A stretch of 64,000 nucleotides of DNA from Agromyces terreus (GTDB lineage Bacteria > Actinomycetota > Actinomycetes > Actinomycetales > Microbacteriaceae), in assembly GCF_009749465.1 (NCBI RefSeq), contig NZ_WBIS01000002.1, positions 248,001-312,000 on the forward strand, in the 5' to 3' direction. Under the pieces are notes generated by a model, which saw nothing but the letters and a program-made list of their open reading frames with translations, made no database searches and was not told the DNA's origin. Of this stretch, positions 27,351 to 35,708 are shown one piece after another. How positions within the stretch are numbered: position 1 is the stretch's first letter; the number at the start of each line of letters is the position of its first letter. Position numbers and translations under genes: made by a program.

Positions 27351-28025
27351 CTACGCGGCGGGCCGTGTCGCGGCGCCCGGCTCGAGCAGGAGCTCGGCGA
27401 TCGCCGGATCCGCGCCGGAGGCGATGAGCAGGCTGCGGTACGCCCTGCGCGCGCGGCCGTAGTGCAGGGCGCTGTCGGCCTCGCGGATGAGGGCCATCAG
27501 GTTCGTCCACTCGAACGTGCCCTGCAGTTCGAACGCGAGCTGGTCGGGGTCTTCGAGGCCGGGCAGCTCCCCCTGGTCGACGGCGAAGCGCGCGGATGCC
27601 GCGAGGTAGCCGAGCCAGCTCTCGAGCTGATCGGCGAGGGCGTCGCGCACGGCGCCGGGCTTGGAGTGGAAGTCGGCGGCGCCGGCCGAGAAGAAGCACC
27701 CGCCGGGGAACACCCGGTCCTCTGAATAGGCGACGACGCGATCGAGCAGCGCGGTCAGGCGGCGGATGCCTCGGGGCTGCACACGCGCCGGTTCGATGAC
27801 GGTCGCGGTGAAGCGCTCGGCCGCGGCGGCCACCGTGGCGAGCTGGAGCTGCTCCTTCGACCCGAACAGGGTCGCGATGCCGCTCTTGCTCACGTCGGCC
27901 TCGGCGGCGAGGCGCCCGATGGAGAGGCCGTCGAGCCCTTCCATCGAGGCGAGGTCGGCGGCATGCGCGAGCACGAGCCGACGCGATGCGTCGCCTCGTG
28001 CGCGTCGGCCGTCGGTCATCGTCAT
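27351..28025 (-). CDS. TetR-family transcriptional regulator
   Basis: 224 residues. The HTH is at about residues 15-60 (RRLVLAHAADLASMEG, LSIGRLAAEADVSKSGIATL, FGSKEQLQLAT). The C-terminal domain has VFPGGCFFSAGAADFHSKPG, a stretch seen in the TetR_C_6-like group. It is divergent from an alpha/beta hydrolase with two identical palindromic operators between, so it probably represses both. A second ATG (28019) exists; 28025 is preferred because a TAAACT -10 box ends 6 nt upstream of it. Confidence 0.88.
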   Translation of the reverse strand: MTMTDGRRARGDASRRLVLAHAADLASMEGLDGLSIGRLAAEADVSKSGIATLFGSKEQLQLATVAAAAERFTATVIEPARVQPRGIRRLTALLDRVVAYSEDRVFPGGCFFSAGAADFHSKPGAVRDALADQLESWLGYLAASARFAVDQGELPGLEDPDQLAFELQGTFEWTNLMALIREADSALHYGRARRAYRSLLIASGADPAIAELLLEPGAATRPAA

Positions 28026-28027
28026 GG

Positions 28028-28076
28028 TTGCAGTTTACGCACGAACGTTCGTACACTCTACGTACGAACGTTCGTA
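28028..28076. promoter_or_regulatory. divergent promoter with two identical TetR operators
   Basis: The palindrome ACGAACGTTCGT occurs at 28041-28052 and 28064-28075, centres 23 bp apart. On the plus strand TTGCAG (28028-28033) and TACACT (28052-28057), 18 bp apart, form a promoter for the hydrolase; the first operator fills its spacer and the second sits at the expected start of transcription. On the minus strand TAAACT (28037-28032) is a leaderless -10 box for the TetR gene. Confidence 0.75.
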
Positions 28077-28096
28077 GAGTTTTCTGGAGGCGCGAC

Positions 28097-29032
28097 ATGG
28101 CACGATCGTCCATCGCAACCGCGGCCGAGCGGGCGCTGCTCGGCGGCGCAGCCGGAGGCATCCGCATCGCTTCGAAGATCTCGCCGGAGCTCGGCGCTCG
28201 TGCCGCGCTGCCGCTGTTCATGCGCGTCGGACCGCGCGTGCCGGTCGCCCCCGTCGACGCCGCGACCCACGCGGCGGCGCGCCGGGGAACCGTGCGCATC
28301 CCCGGCATCCGCCGCACCGGCGTCGACGTCGTGACGTACGAGTGGGGCGGCGGGCCCGACACGATCGTGCTCGCCCACGGGTGGCAGTCGCGCGCGAGCG
28401 TGTTCGCGACGCTCGCGCGGGAGCTGCGCAGCGAGGGGTTCCGGGTCGTCGGGTTCGACGCGCCCGCCAACGGCGAATCGGGCGGCCGCGGCACCTACCT
28501 CGTCGACCACCTCCACATCTTCGCCGAGCTCCAGCAGCGCCTCGGCCGGTTCCACGCGATCGTCGGCCACTCGTTCGGCGGGCTCGCCGCGCTGCTCGCA
28601 CCCGCCGAGGGCATCGCCGTGCGGCGCGTGGGCGCGATCGCCGCGGCGGCGACCCCGGACGTCTTCATCGACGGCTTCGGCGATCTCGCGGGCCTCGACC
28701 CCGCGACCCGCGAAGCGCTCGCACGGCGCTTCGCCGCGCGGCTGTTCCCGGGCGAGCACCCGTTCGAGCGCTACTCGGCGCTCGCGCACCCGCTGCCCGA
28801 CGGGGTGCCCCTGCTGCTCGTGCACGATCGCGGCGACCGGCGGGTTCCGTTCAGCGAGGCATCCAGGCTCGTCGCCGCGAACCCCGGCGCCCGGCTCGTG
28901 GCCGCCGACGGTCTCGGGCACAACCGCATCCTCCGCGCCGACGTCACGCTCGACGCGGTGGTCGACTTCGTCACCGCTCCGGATGCCGCGGGCGCGCCCC
29001 GTCCCGAGGCTGCGGCGTCCGCGATCCGATAG
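28097..29032 (+). CDS. alpha/beta hydrolase under TetR control
   Basis: 311 residues. VLAHGWQSRASVFATLAREL is the oxyanion region; GHSFGG carries the nucleophile serine; LLLVHDRGDRRVPFSEA and GLGHNRILR provide the acid and histidine. The N-terminal 80 residues include a hydrophobic Ala/Gly-rich segment, not an obvious signal peptide. GGAGG lies 6 nt before the ATG at 28097. Substrate is not apparent; an ester or lipid-like inducer detected by the TetR protein is a reasonable guess. A tandem repeat array follows. Confidence 0.85.
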   Translation: MARSSIATAAERALLGGAAGGIRIASKISPELGARAALPLFMRVGPRVPVAPVDAATHAAARRGTVRIPGIRRTGVDVVTYEWGGGPDTIVLAHGWQSRASVFATLARELRSEGFRVVGFDAPANGESGGRGTYLVDHLHIFAELQQRLGRFHAIVGHSFGGLAALLAPAEGIAVRRVGAIAAAATPDVFIDGFGDLAGLDPATREALARRFAARLFPGEHPFERYSALAHPLPDGVPLLLVHDRGDRRVPFSEASRLVAANPGARLVAADGLGHNRILRADVTLDAVVDFVTAPDAAGAPRPEAAASAIR

Positions 29033-29038
29033 CCCGCC

Positions 29039-29426
29039 GGTCGAGGGGGCGCGCCGGCGCCGTCTCGAGACCATCCGCGCAACGATCTCGAGACGCTCCG
29101 CTCCTCGATCGACGGAACCCCTCGCCGGTCGAGGAGGCGCCCCAGCGCCGTCTCGAAACCAGCCCCGCAACGATCTCGAGACGCTCCGCTCCTCGATCGG
29201 CGGAACCCTCGCCGGCCGAGGAGGCGCCCCAGCGCCGTCTCGAAACCAGCCCCGCAACGATCTCGAGACGCTCCGCTCCTCGATCGACGGAACCCCTCGC
29301 CGGTCGAGGAGGCGCCCCAGCGCCGTCTCGAGACCAGCCCCGCAACGATCTCGAGACGCTCCGCTCCTCGATCGACGAGACCCACACCCCCGCAGATCTC
29401 GAGACGCTCCGCTCCTCGATCGGCGG
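29039..29426. repeat. REP-like tandem array
   Basis: Four units with a period of about 87 bp, starting near 29039, 29127, 29214 and 29300, each with a left arm (GAGGAGGCGCCCCAGCGCC, then GTCTCGA) and an inverted right arm (TCTCGAGACGCTCCGCTCCT), plus one extra right arm near 29396-29421. It fills the whole 400-bp space between the hydrolase and the convergent kinase; no gene is seen in it. Confidence 0.9.
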
Positions 29427-29433
29427 GGCACCG

Positions 29434-30246
29434 TCACCCGGCGAAGCCCCACGGCTGGGCGCCCGCGTAGGTCGTGGCCCGCGCTCCGGCGTCGACGGCG
29501 GCCCGCAGCGCGGCAGCCCGGTCGGCCCCGGCGGCGAGCGCCGCCACCAGCGCCCCGGCGAACGCGTCGCCCGCGCCCGTCGTGTCGACGACGTCGACCG
29601 GGTCGGGCGAGGCATCCGCCGCTCCCCATCGCGCGCCCGCCGCGCCCAGCGTGACGCACGCATCGGCCGGCTTGCCGAGGGCCGCCCACTCGTGCTCGTT
29701 CACGACCACGACGTCGGCAAGCTCCAGCAGGGCGGATGCCGCGGGCGACACGGGCGACGCATTGAGCACCGTCAGCGCGCCGAGCGCCCGCCCTCGGCGC
29801 AGCACGGCTTCGGCGACCTCGGCCCCGAGCTCGAGCTGGGTGACGACGAGGCCCGCGTCGTCGGGGATCGCGCGGGCCGCGGCATCCGCCTCGAGAGTGC
29901 CGTTGGCGCCGGCGACCACGATGATGCTGTTCTCGCCGTCCTCGGAGACCGTGATGAAGGCCTGCCCGGTCGGTTGCGCGGGGTCGACCGTGACCGCCGA
30001 GAGGTCGACGCCGTGCGCGGCGAGCAGCCCGACGTAGCGGCGCCCGAGCTCGTCGTCGCCCACCCGTCCGACCATCAGCACGTCGGCGCCCGCGGCGGCC
30101 GCGCCCGCAGCGAGGTTGGCCCCCTTGCCGCCCGGGAGCAGCTCGACGCCCTCGCCGAGCACGGTCTCGCCGGGCCGCGGATGCCGCTCGACGCGCACCA
30201 CCGAATCGACGTTGATCGAGCCCACCACCACGACGCGCGCACCCAT
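29434..30246 (-). CDS. PfkB-family sugar kinase, ribokinase-like
   Basis: 270 residues. PfkB signature 1 is GGKGANLAAGAAAAGADV and signature 2 is DTTGAGDAFAGAL with the catalytic Asp. The start GSINVDSVVRVERHPRPGETV is typical of ribokinases, and the monovalent-cation-site region is near the C-terminus. It is shorter than RbsK of E. coli by about 40 residues, mainly in the middle. It begins 10 nt after the FAD/Rieske gene's stop, with its own leaderless -10 box. Likely substrates are ribose or a nucleoside; no linked transporter confirms this. Confidence 0.82.
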   Translation of the reverse strand: MGARVVVVGSINVDSVVRVERHPRPGETVLGEGVELLPGGKGANLAAGAAAAGADVLMVGRVGDDELGRRYVGLLAAHGVDLSAVTVDPAQPTGQAFITVSEDGENSIIVVAGANGTLEADAAARAIPDDAGLVVTQLELGAEVAEAVLRRGRALGALTVLNASPVSPAASALLELADVVVVNEHEWAALGKPADACVTLGAAGARWGAADASPDPVDVVDTTGAGDAFAGALVAALAAGADRAAALRAAVDAGARATTYAGAQPWGFAG

Positions 30247-30253
30247 GACGGGG

Positions 30254-30259
30254 AGCCTA
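30254..30259 (-). promoter_or_regulatory. leaderless -10 box of the kinase gene
   Basis: TAGGCT on the minus strand ending 7 nt before the ATG at 30246, located inside the 3' end of the upstream gene. Confidence 0.45.
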
Positions 30260-31756
30260 CCGGCGGAGGTCGCGCTTGGCCGGTCCCTCGAGCCGCACGC
30301 CGTCGGCCGTGAAGCGCGAGGCGTGCGCGGGGCAGTCCCACGTGCGCTCGGCGTCGTTCCAGGCGAGCACGGCGCCGAGGTGCGGGCAGATGCCCGAGAC
30401 CCGGCAGGTGACGCCGTCGACCGTCGAGGCGGCGGTCGGCACCGGGGCGCGTCCGACCCGTCCGACGGAGCCTGCGCCCTCGGGCGGCGGCGCCTCGGGC
30501 AGGCGGGTCACGAGCGCCCGACCCCAGCCGACGGCGTAGTGCTTCGCGACCGCCGCGTTGATGCCGATGCCGGCGCCGAGGGCGACCGGGGTCGTGAACC
30601 GGTGGCGCAGCGTCCGCGCCCAGTCGGGCAGCTCGCCGAGCAGATCTGCCGCGAGCGTGAGGCCGCACTGCACGGCGTTCGTCATGCCCCACTTGTCGTA
30701 CCCCGTCGCGATGAACACCCGCCCCCGGCCGCGCGGCATCCACCCGACGAAGGGCACGCCGTGCGGGGTTTCGTAGTCCTGCGCGCTCCACCGGTGCGTC
30801 AGCGCGGCATCCGGCCAGGTCGATCGCGTCCACTCGTCGAGCGCGTCCACCCGCGATCGCGGCGACGGATGCCGGCCGACCCCGTGCCCGTACCCGCCGA
30901 CGAGGAGCAGGTCGGCGGCGCCGGATGCGAGATCGGGGTCGGGGGCCGTGCGGATCGACCGTGTCGGCTCGTCGACGCTGAGGTACATGGCCTGCGGCAG
31001 CGCGGCATCCGTGCGGTACGCAGCGGCGTAGGAGCGGTTCGCGCGCAGCTTCGCGAACGACAGGCCGCGATCGAGGATCGGCGTGCCCGTCGCGAGCACG
31101 AGCCGCTCGCACGAGAATGCGCCGGCGGTCGTGCGCACCCGCACCGGCCGCCCCACCGACGCCCCCGTCATGCGGACGCCCTCGCAGATCACCCCGCCGA
31201 GTCCGCGCAGTTCCGCGGCGAGCGCCTCGAGCACGTCCATCGGGTCGAACTGGGCCTGCCCGGCCAGCCGCGCCGAGGCGTGCACCTCGAACGGCACGTC
31301 GTCGGCGACATCCGTCATCACGTGCAAGCCGGCCTCGCGTGCGGTCTCGGCCTCGCGCTCGACGATCTCGCGTCCGGCCGGCGTCGCGGCGAAGCTCACC
31401 GCGTCGAGGCGCTGCACCGGAACCCCGCGGTCGCCCAGATAGTCGAGCAGCCACGCCTGCCCCGCGAGGTTCGCATCGACGTACGCCTGCAGCACCCGTG
31501 CCGACGTGCGCCGCCGCACGCGCTGCAGGTGCGCGCCCTGCAGCACGCTGAGCTTCGCCGTCGTGTTGCCCGTGGCCGCCGCGCCCACCCCGCGCGCCTC
31601 GAGCACGCCGACCCGTCGGCCGGCACGGGCGAGGAGCACGGCCGTGACGAGGCCGGTGAGCCCGGCGCCGACGACGATCTCGTCGAAGACGCGAGGCGCA
31701 GCGGCCGGGTCGTCGGCCTCGATGCGGGTCGGGCGGGCGAGCCAGAGCGAGGTCAT
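30257..31756 (-). CDS. FAD-dependent oxidoreductase with C-terminal Rieske domain
   Basis: 499 residues. N-terminal dinucleotide site EIVVGAGLTGLVTAVLLARAG, then GNTTAKLSVLQGAHL, which is typical of DAO-family proteins of the gamma-glutamylputrescine oxidoreductase type. The middle has the substrate domain with GYDKWGMTNAVQCG. Residues about 430-490 form a Rieske [2Fe-2S] domain with ligands CPH and CPAH. The combination is a known actinobacterial/Bacillus architecture of unknown substrate, plausibly amine or glycine-like. The ATG at 31756 follows a TATCGT box by 6 nt; the extra N-terminal codons of the open frame are intergenic. Confidence 0.88.
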   Translation of the reverse strand: MTSLWLARPTRIEADDPAAAPRVFDEIVVGAGLTGLVTAVLLARAGRRVGVLEARGVGAAATGNTTAKLSVLQGAHLQRVRRRTSARVLQAYVDANLAGQAWLLDYLGDRGVPVQRLDAVSFAATPAGREIVEREAETAREAGLHVMTDVADDVPFEVHASARLAGQAQFDPMDVLEALAAELRGLGGVICEGVRMTGASVGRPVRVRTTAGAFSCERLVLATGTPILDRGLSFAKLRANRSYAAAYRTDAALPQAMYLSVDEPTRSIRTAPDPDLASGAADLLLVGGYGHGVGRHPSPRSRVDALDEWTRSTWPDAALTHRWSAQDYETPHGVPFVGWMPRGRGRVFIATGYDKWGMTNAVQCGLTLAADLLGELPDWARTLRHRFTTPVALGAGIGINAAVAKHYAVGWGRALVTRLPEAPPPEGAGSVGRVGRAPVPTAASTVDGVTCRVSGICPHLGAVLAWNDAERTWDCPAHASRFTADGVRLEGPAKRDLRR

Positions 31757-31762
31757 CACCGC

Positions 31763-31768
31763 ACGATA
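31763..31768 (-). promoter_or_regulatory. leaderless -10 box of the FAD/Rieske gene
   Basis: TATCGT on the minus strand ending 6 nt before the ATG at 31756. Confidence 0.5.
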
Positions 31769-31951
31769 GGTCGACGGGCCGTGCCCGACAACGGGGTGGC
31801 GCGGATGCCGCGGCTCACGTATACGCGCACGGGTGCGGCGCTCGCTCCGCTGCGGCCAGCCCCCGTTCATCGGCTTCAGGACCGCCCGGATCGCCGGGTA
31901 CTGCGGCGCGTCTCGGCCGTCAACCCCCGTGCGCGGCGGACCGGCGCCGCC

Positions 31952-31957
31952 TAGCGT
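31952..31957 (+). promoter_or_regulatory. leaderless -10 box of the LLM flavoprotein gene
   Basis: TAGCGT, 7 nt before the ATG at 31965; no Shine-Dalgarno sequence between them. The rest of the 208-bp gap from 31757 shows nothing else recognisable. Confidence 0.5.
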
Positions 31958-31964
31958 GCATCGC

Positions 31965-32936
31965 ATGGTGCAGTTCGGATACAAACTCGCCGCGGAGGGC
32001 TTCGGCCCGGCGGAGCTCGTGCGTCAGGCGCAGCGCGCCGAGGCCGCGGGCTTCGACTTCGTGGAGATCAGCGACCACTTCCATCCCTGGCTCGACGTGC
32101 AGGGCCATTCGCCGTTCGCGTGGTCGGTGCTCGGCGCGATCGCGCAGGGCACCGAGCGCATCGGCCTCGCGACGGGCGTGACGTGTCCGTCGGTCCGCTA
32201 CCACCCGGCGATCATCGCGCAGGCCGCGGCCACGGTCGCACTGCTCAGCGACGGACGGTTCACCCTCGGGGTGGGGTCGGGCGAGCGGCTCAACGAGCAC
32301 GTCGTCGGCCGCGGCTTCCCCGCCGTTTCGCAGCGCCACGAGATGCTGCGCGAGGCGCTCGAGATCATCCGCCTGCTCTGGCAGGGCGGATACCGGAGCT
32401 ACGAGGGGCAGTACCTCGATCTCGAGGACGCCCGCGTCTTCGACCTGCCCGACACCCCGCCCGAGATCGCCGTGGCCGCCAGCGGCGCGGCATCCGCTGC
32501 CGTGGCGGCCGAGCTGGGCGACGGCCTCTTCGCCGTCGAGCCCGATGCCGAGCTCATCGCCGAGTACGAGCGCCTCGGCGGTGCGGGCCCGCGCTACGGC
32601 GAGGCCGCCATCGCCTGGGCGGCGACCGAGCAGGACGCGATCGAAGCGGCGTGGACGACCGCGCGGTGGAGCCTCACCGGCTGGAAGGTCATGAGCGAGC
32701 TGCCGAACCCCGTCAACTTCGAGGCGGCGAGCGCCTACATCCGCCGCGAGGACATCGCCGATCAGCTCAGCGTCGGCCCCGACCTCGACGCCCACGTCGA
32801 GGCGGTGCGCCCGTTCGTCGACGCCGGCTTCGACCGGGTGGCGATCATGAACCTCGGCCCCGACCCCGACACGTTCTTCGACGTCTTCGAGTCCGACCTC
32901 GCACCCCGACTGCGCGATCTCAGGAGGACCCCATGA
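31965..32936 (+). CDS. LLM-class (F420-dependent) oxidoreductase, G6PDH-like family
   Basis: 323-residue TIM-barrel flavoprotein of the luciferase-like superfamily. FGYKLAAEGFGPAELVRQAQ, VEISDHFHPWLDVQGHSP, TGVTCPSVRYHPAIIAQAAAT and LGVGSGERLNEHV are hallmarks of the F420-dependent glucose-6-phosphate dehydrogenase-related family (TIGR03557). The cofactor is most likely F420, but the substrate cannot be assigned. The stop overlaps the next gene as ATGA, with an AGGAGG inside this gene's 3' end serving the neighbour. Confidence 0.9.
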   Translation: MVQFGYKLAAEGFGPAELVRQAQRAEAAGFDFVEISDHFHPWLDVQGHSPFAWSVLGAIAQGTERIGLATGVTCPSVRYHPAIIAQAAATVALLSDGRFTLGVGSGERLNEHVVGRGFPAVSQRHEMLREALEIIRLLWQGGYRSYEGQYLDLEDARVFDLPDTPPEIAVAASGAASAAVAAELGDGLFAVEPDAELIAEYERLGGAGPRYGEAAIAWAATEQDAIEAAWTTARWSLTGWKVMSELPNPVNFEAASAYIRREDIADQLSVGPDLDAHVEAVRPFVDAGFDRVAIMNLGPDPDTFFDVFESDLAPRLRDLRRTP

Positions 32937-33544
32937 CCGCACTGCGCGTGCTCGCCCTGAACTGCACGCTGAAGCCGTCGCCCGGCGCCTCGAGCACCGA
33001 GCTCATCGCCCGTCAGGTGCTCGAGCTCTTCGAGGCCGACGGCGCCGAGACCGAACTCGTGCGCGTCGTCGACCACGACGTGAAGCCCGGGGTCGAGGCC
33101 GACATGGGCGACGGCGACGAATGGCCGGCGATCCGCGAGAAGCTCCTCGCCGCCGACATCCTGCTGTTCGCGACGCCCACGTGGGTCGGCCACCCGTCGA
33201 GCATCGCCCAGCGCGTCATCGAACGGCTCGACGCCGAGATCTCCGAGACGGATGCCGCGGGCCGCCCGCTCCTCGCCGGCAAGGTCGCCGCCGTGGCCGT
33301 CGTGGGCAACGAGGACGGCGCCCACGCGATCGTCGCCGACGTGCTGCAGGCCCTCGTCGACGTCGGGTTCTCGGTCGCGTCGCAAGCCTCGACCTACTGG
33401 AACGGCGAGGCGATGGGCCGCGTCGACTACCAGGACCTGCCCGGCACGCCCGAGAGCGTCGCGACGACGAACGCCGCCGTCGCCCGGCACAGCGCCCACC
33501 TCGCGCGCCTGCTGCGCGATGCGCCCTACCCGCCGCCCGCCTGA
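32933..33544 (+). CDS. NAD(P)H-dependent FMN reductase / flavodoxin-like protein
   Basis: 203 residues. VLALNCTLKPSPGASSTELIAR is the FMN phosphate-binding loop of the NADPH-dependent FMN reductase family; FATPTWVGHPSSIAQRVIER and AVVGNEDGAHAI complete the flavodoxin-like fold. It could supply reduced flavin or act as a quinone/nitro reductase. AGGAGG 5 nt upstream and overlap with the F420-type gene show a two-gene operon, suggesting the two flavin/deazaflavin enzymes work on the same pathway. Confidence 0.87.
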   Translation: MTALRVLALNCTLKPSPGASSTELIARQVLELFEADGAETELVRVVDHDVKPGVEADMGDGDEWPAIREKLLAADILLFATPTWVGHPSSIAQRVIERLDAEISETDAAGRPLLAGKVAAVAVVGNEDGAHAIVADVLQALVDVGFSVASQASTYWNGEAMGRVDYQDLPGTPESVATTNAAVARHSAHLARLLRDAPYPPPA

Positions 33545-33545
33545 C

Positions 33546-33740
33546 CGTCGGTCGAGGAGGCGCCGGCCCACCGCGCCGGTCGAGGCGGCGCGCCAGCGCC
33601 GTCTCGAGACCCCCCAGCGCAGGCCTCGAGACGCTCCGCTCCTCGACCAACCCCGCCGCCGGTCGAGGAGGCGCCCCGGCGCCGTCTCGAGACCCCCTCA
33701 CGCAGGTCTCGAGACGCTTCGCTCCTCGACCGGCGCACGG
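33546..33740. repeat. REP-like cluster
   Basis: Left arms near 33549, 33581 and 33660, and right arms near 33625-33650 and 33705-33731 (for example TCTCGAGACGCTTCGCTCCT). The cluster lies between the flavin operon and the convergent ligase gene and fills the gap. Confidence 0.88.
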
Positions 33741-33749
33741 GCGCACCGC

Positions 33750-34886
33750 TCACCCCGCCAGGCGGTGGGCCGGGCCGTCGACGGATGCCGTGACGCACTG
33801 CCTGACGCCCGCGATGCCGCGCTCGGCGTGCGCGGCCCGCTGGCGATCGGCGCCCGTGCCGCGCACGAGAAGGCCGGCGACGGCGGCGGGGCATCCGTCA
33901 TCGTCGTCGCGCATGCCGAGCGCCGAGTCGACCGCCTCGGCGACCGAGGCCATGACGCCGCGCACCGGGTCGGGCACTGCCGAATCGAGCCCATGCCGTG
34001 CCGCCTCCCAGACGGCTGCGTCGAGCACCTCGGGCGCGAACCTGCCGTCGACGTCGTCGGTGCGATGGACGCCGTGCAGGATGCCGCGCACGATCCGGCG
34101 GCAGAGCAGCGCGAGCGCGACCGAGTCCTGCGCGGCCAGCTGCGCGTCGGCGAAGCGCAGCTCGATCGTGGGCAGGTGGTGCGAGAGGCGCAGCGTCCAC
34201 GCGACGAGCGGCTTGTCGCGCGTCGCACCGATGCCGACCAGGTCGCGGATGCGGTGGTCGTAGTCGTCGACATCTGCGAACGGCGATGGGATGCCGGCGG
34301 TCGTCCAGCGGCGCATGACGACCGTGCGCCAGCTCGCGAACCCCGTGTCCTCGCCGTGCCAGAACGGCGAGTTCGCGGCGAGCGCGGTGAGCATCGGCAT
34401 CCATGCACGGAGGCCGTTGAGCACCCGCACCCGCTCCGCGGCATCCGCGATCCCGATATGCACGTGCATGCCGCACACCTGGTGGTCGTCGATCATCGCC
34501 GCGATGTCGTCGCGGATGTGCTCGTATCGCGCGGCCCGGGTCACCTCGGGGGCCCGTTCGACCTCGTAGGGCGTTCCGGTGGATGCCGCCACGACCCCGA
34601 GCCCCGCCGCGACGTCCGCGAGCGCGGCGCGGAACGCCTCGAGCTGCCCGAGGGCCTCATCGCCCGTGCGGCAGATGCCCGTCGCGATCTCGAGCTGCGA
34701 CGCGAGGAACTCCGTGGTCGCCGCCTCGAACGCCGGCTTCAGCGCCGCGAGCGCCTCACCGCCGCGGGCCACCGGACGCAGCGAATCGGGCTCGAGGAGG
34801 ACGAACTCCTCCTCGATGCCGAACGTCGACCCGTCCGGTGCGGACGGGCCGGTCGCGTTCGGCACGCTGGACTCCGATGTCGGCAT
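33750..34886 (-). CDS. carboxylate-amine ligase, YbdK/GCS2 family
   Basis: 378 residues. The family signature FGIEEEFVLL opens the core, then SQLEIATGICRTGDEAL, CGMHVHIGIAD and FWHGEDTGFASWRTVVM. This is the glutamate-cysteine ligase 2 family; E. coli YbdK has weak gamma-glutamylcysteine ligase activity. Actinobacteria use mycothiol, so a role in gamma-glutamyl amide formation is as likely as in thiol synthesis. The ATG at 34886 is preceded by TAGGCA 6 nt away, possibly a leaderless start. It is monocistronic between two repeat clusters. Confidence 0.85.
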   Translation of the reverse strand: MPTSESSVPNATGPSAPDGSTFGIEEEFVLLEPDSLRPVARGGEALAALKPAFEAATTEFLASQLEIATGICRTGDEALGQLEAFRAALADVAAGLGVVAASTGTPYEVERAPEVTRAARYEHIRDDIAAMIDDHQVCGMHVHIGIADAAERVRVLNGLRAWMPMLTALAANSPFWHGEDTGFASWRTVVMRRWTTAGIPSPFADVDDYDHRIRDLVGIGATRDKPLVAWTLRLSHHLPTIELRFADAQLAAQDSVALALLCRRIVRGILHGVHRTDDVDGRFAPEVLDAAVWEAARHGLDSAVPDPVRGVMASVAEAVDSALGMRDDDDGCPAAVAGLLVRGTGADRQRAAHAERGIAGVRQCVTASVDGPAHRLAG

Positions 34887-34964
34887 GCCATATGCCTACC
34901 CGTGCGGACCGTGCGAAACGAGGGCTTGACGGCAGGGGTGTCGGGCGCAAGCGGGCTCGCGGCG

Positions 34965-35063
34965 GGTCGAGGAGGCGCAGGTCTCGAGACGCTCCGCTCC
35001 TCGACCGGCGTCACGTCGGTCGAGGAGGCGCAGGTCTCGAGACGCTCCGCTCCTCGACCGGCG
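34965..35063. repeat. REP-like double hairpin
   Basis: Two near-identical 50-bp units, each starting GGTCGAGGAGGCGCAGG, then CTCGAGACGCTCCG, and ending CTCCTCGACC. Outer arms GGTCGAGGAG and CTCCTCGACC are perfectly complementary, so each unit can fold alone. It lies directly 3' of the dcd gene and may double as its terminator. Confidence 0.88.
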
Positions 35064-35069
35064 GGCGTC

Positions 35070-35675
35070 TCAGCCCCCGAGCGACCCCGCGTCGGTCGCG
35101 CCGACATCCGTGCGGTGGAAGTTGTGGAACGAGCGCGACGCCGTGGGGCCGCGCTGGCCCTGGTAGCGCGAGCTGTACTCGGCCGAGCCGTAGGGCTTCT
35201 CGCTCGGCGACGACAGGCGGAAGAAGCACATCTGCCCGATCTTCATGCCGGGCCACAGCTTGATCGGCAGGGTCGCGACGTTCGACAGCTCGAGGGTGAC
35301 GTGCCCCGTGAAGCCCGGGTCGATGAAGCCGGCCGTCGAGTGTGTGAGCAGCCCGAGCCGGCCGAGCGAGCTCTTGCCCTCGAGGCGCGCGGCCACGTCG
35401 TCGGGCAGGGTGACCGCCTCGTACGTCGACGCGAGCACGAACTCGCCCGGGTGCAGGATGAACGGCTCGTCGGGCTTCACCTCGATGAGGTGCGTCAGCT
35501 CGGGCTGGTCTTCGGCCGGGTCGATGAACGGGTACTTGTGGTTGTCGAACAACCGGAAGTACCGGTCGAGGCGCACGTCGACGCTGCTGGGCTGCAGCAT
35601 GGCGGGGTCGGACGGTTCGAGACGGACGCGTCCGAGTTCGAGTTCGGCACGGATGTCGCGGTCGGAGAGCAGCAC
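35070..35675 (-). CDS. dcd: dCTP deaminase
   Basis: 201-residue trimeric enzyme. Key stretches: [11 protein letters not shown], the substrate loop [20 protein letters not shown], the catalytic [14 protein letters not shown], and [20 protein letters not shown] at the C-terminus. The actinobacterial form is usually bifunctional (dCTP to dUMP plus PPi and ammonia). Its product feeds thymidylate synthesis. The GTG at 35675 is placed by a TAGGCT box 6 nt upstream, leaderless. Confidence 0.95.
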   Translation of the reverse strand: MLLSDRDIRAELELGRVRLEPSDPAMLQPSSVDVRLDRYFRLFDNHKYPFIDPAEDQPELTHLIEVKPDEPFILHPGEFVLASTYEAVTLPDDVAARLEGKSSLGRLGLLTHSTAGFIDPGFTGHVTLELSNVATLPIKLWPGMKIGQMCFFRLSSPSEKPYGSAEYSSRYQGQRGPTASRSFHNFHRTDVGATDAGSLGG

Positions 35676-35681
35676 GCGTTC

Positions 35682-35687
35682 AGCCTA
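35682..35687 (-). promoter_or_regulatory. leaderless -10 box of dcd
   Basis: TAGGCT on the minus strand ending 6 nt before the GTG at 35675. Confidence 0.5.
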
Positions 35688-35708
35688 GCGACGGGCCGAC
35701 GGATCGGC

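Noticed and set aside
29039-29426. Regular repeat array as a CRISPR
   Set aside because: The units are about 87 bp, palindromic, with spacers that are near-identical to each other, and there are no cas genes. This fits REP-like tandem repeats.
31757-31964. A small gene between the FAD/Rieske and LLM genes
   Set aside because: Short open frames exist but none has a ribosome site, domain or promoter-fitting start; the neighbouring leaderless boxes use the space.
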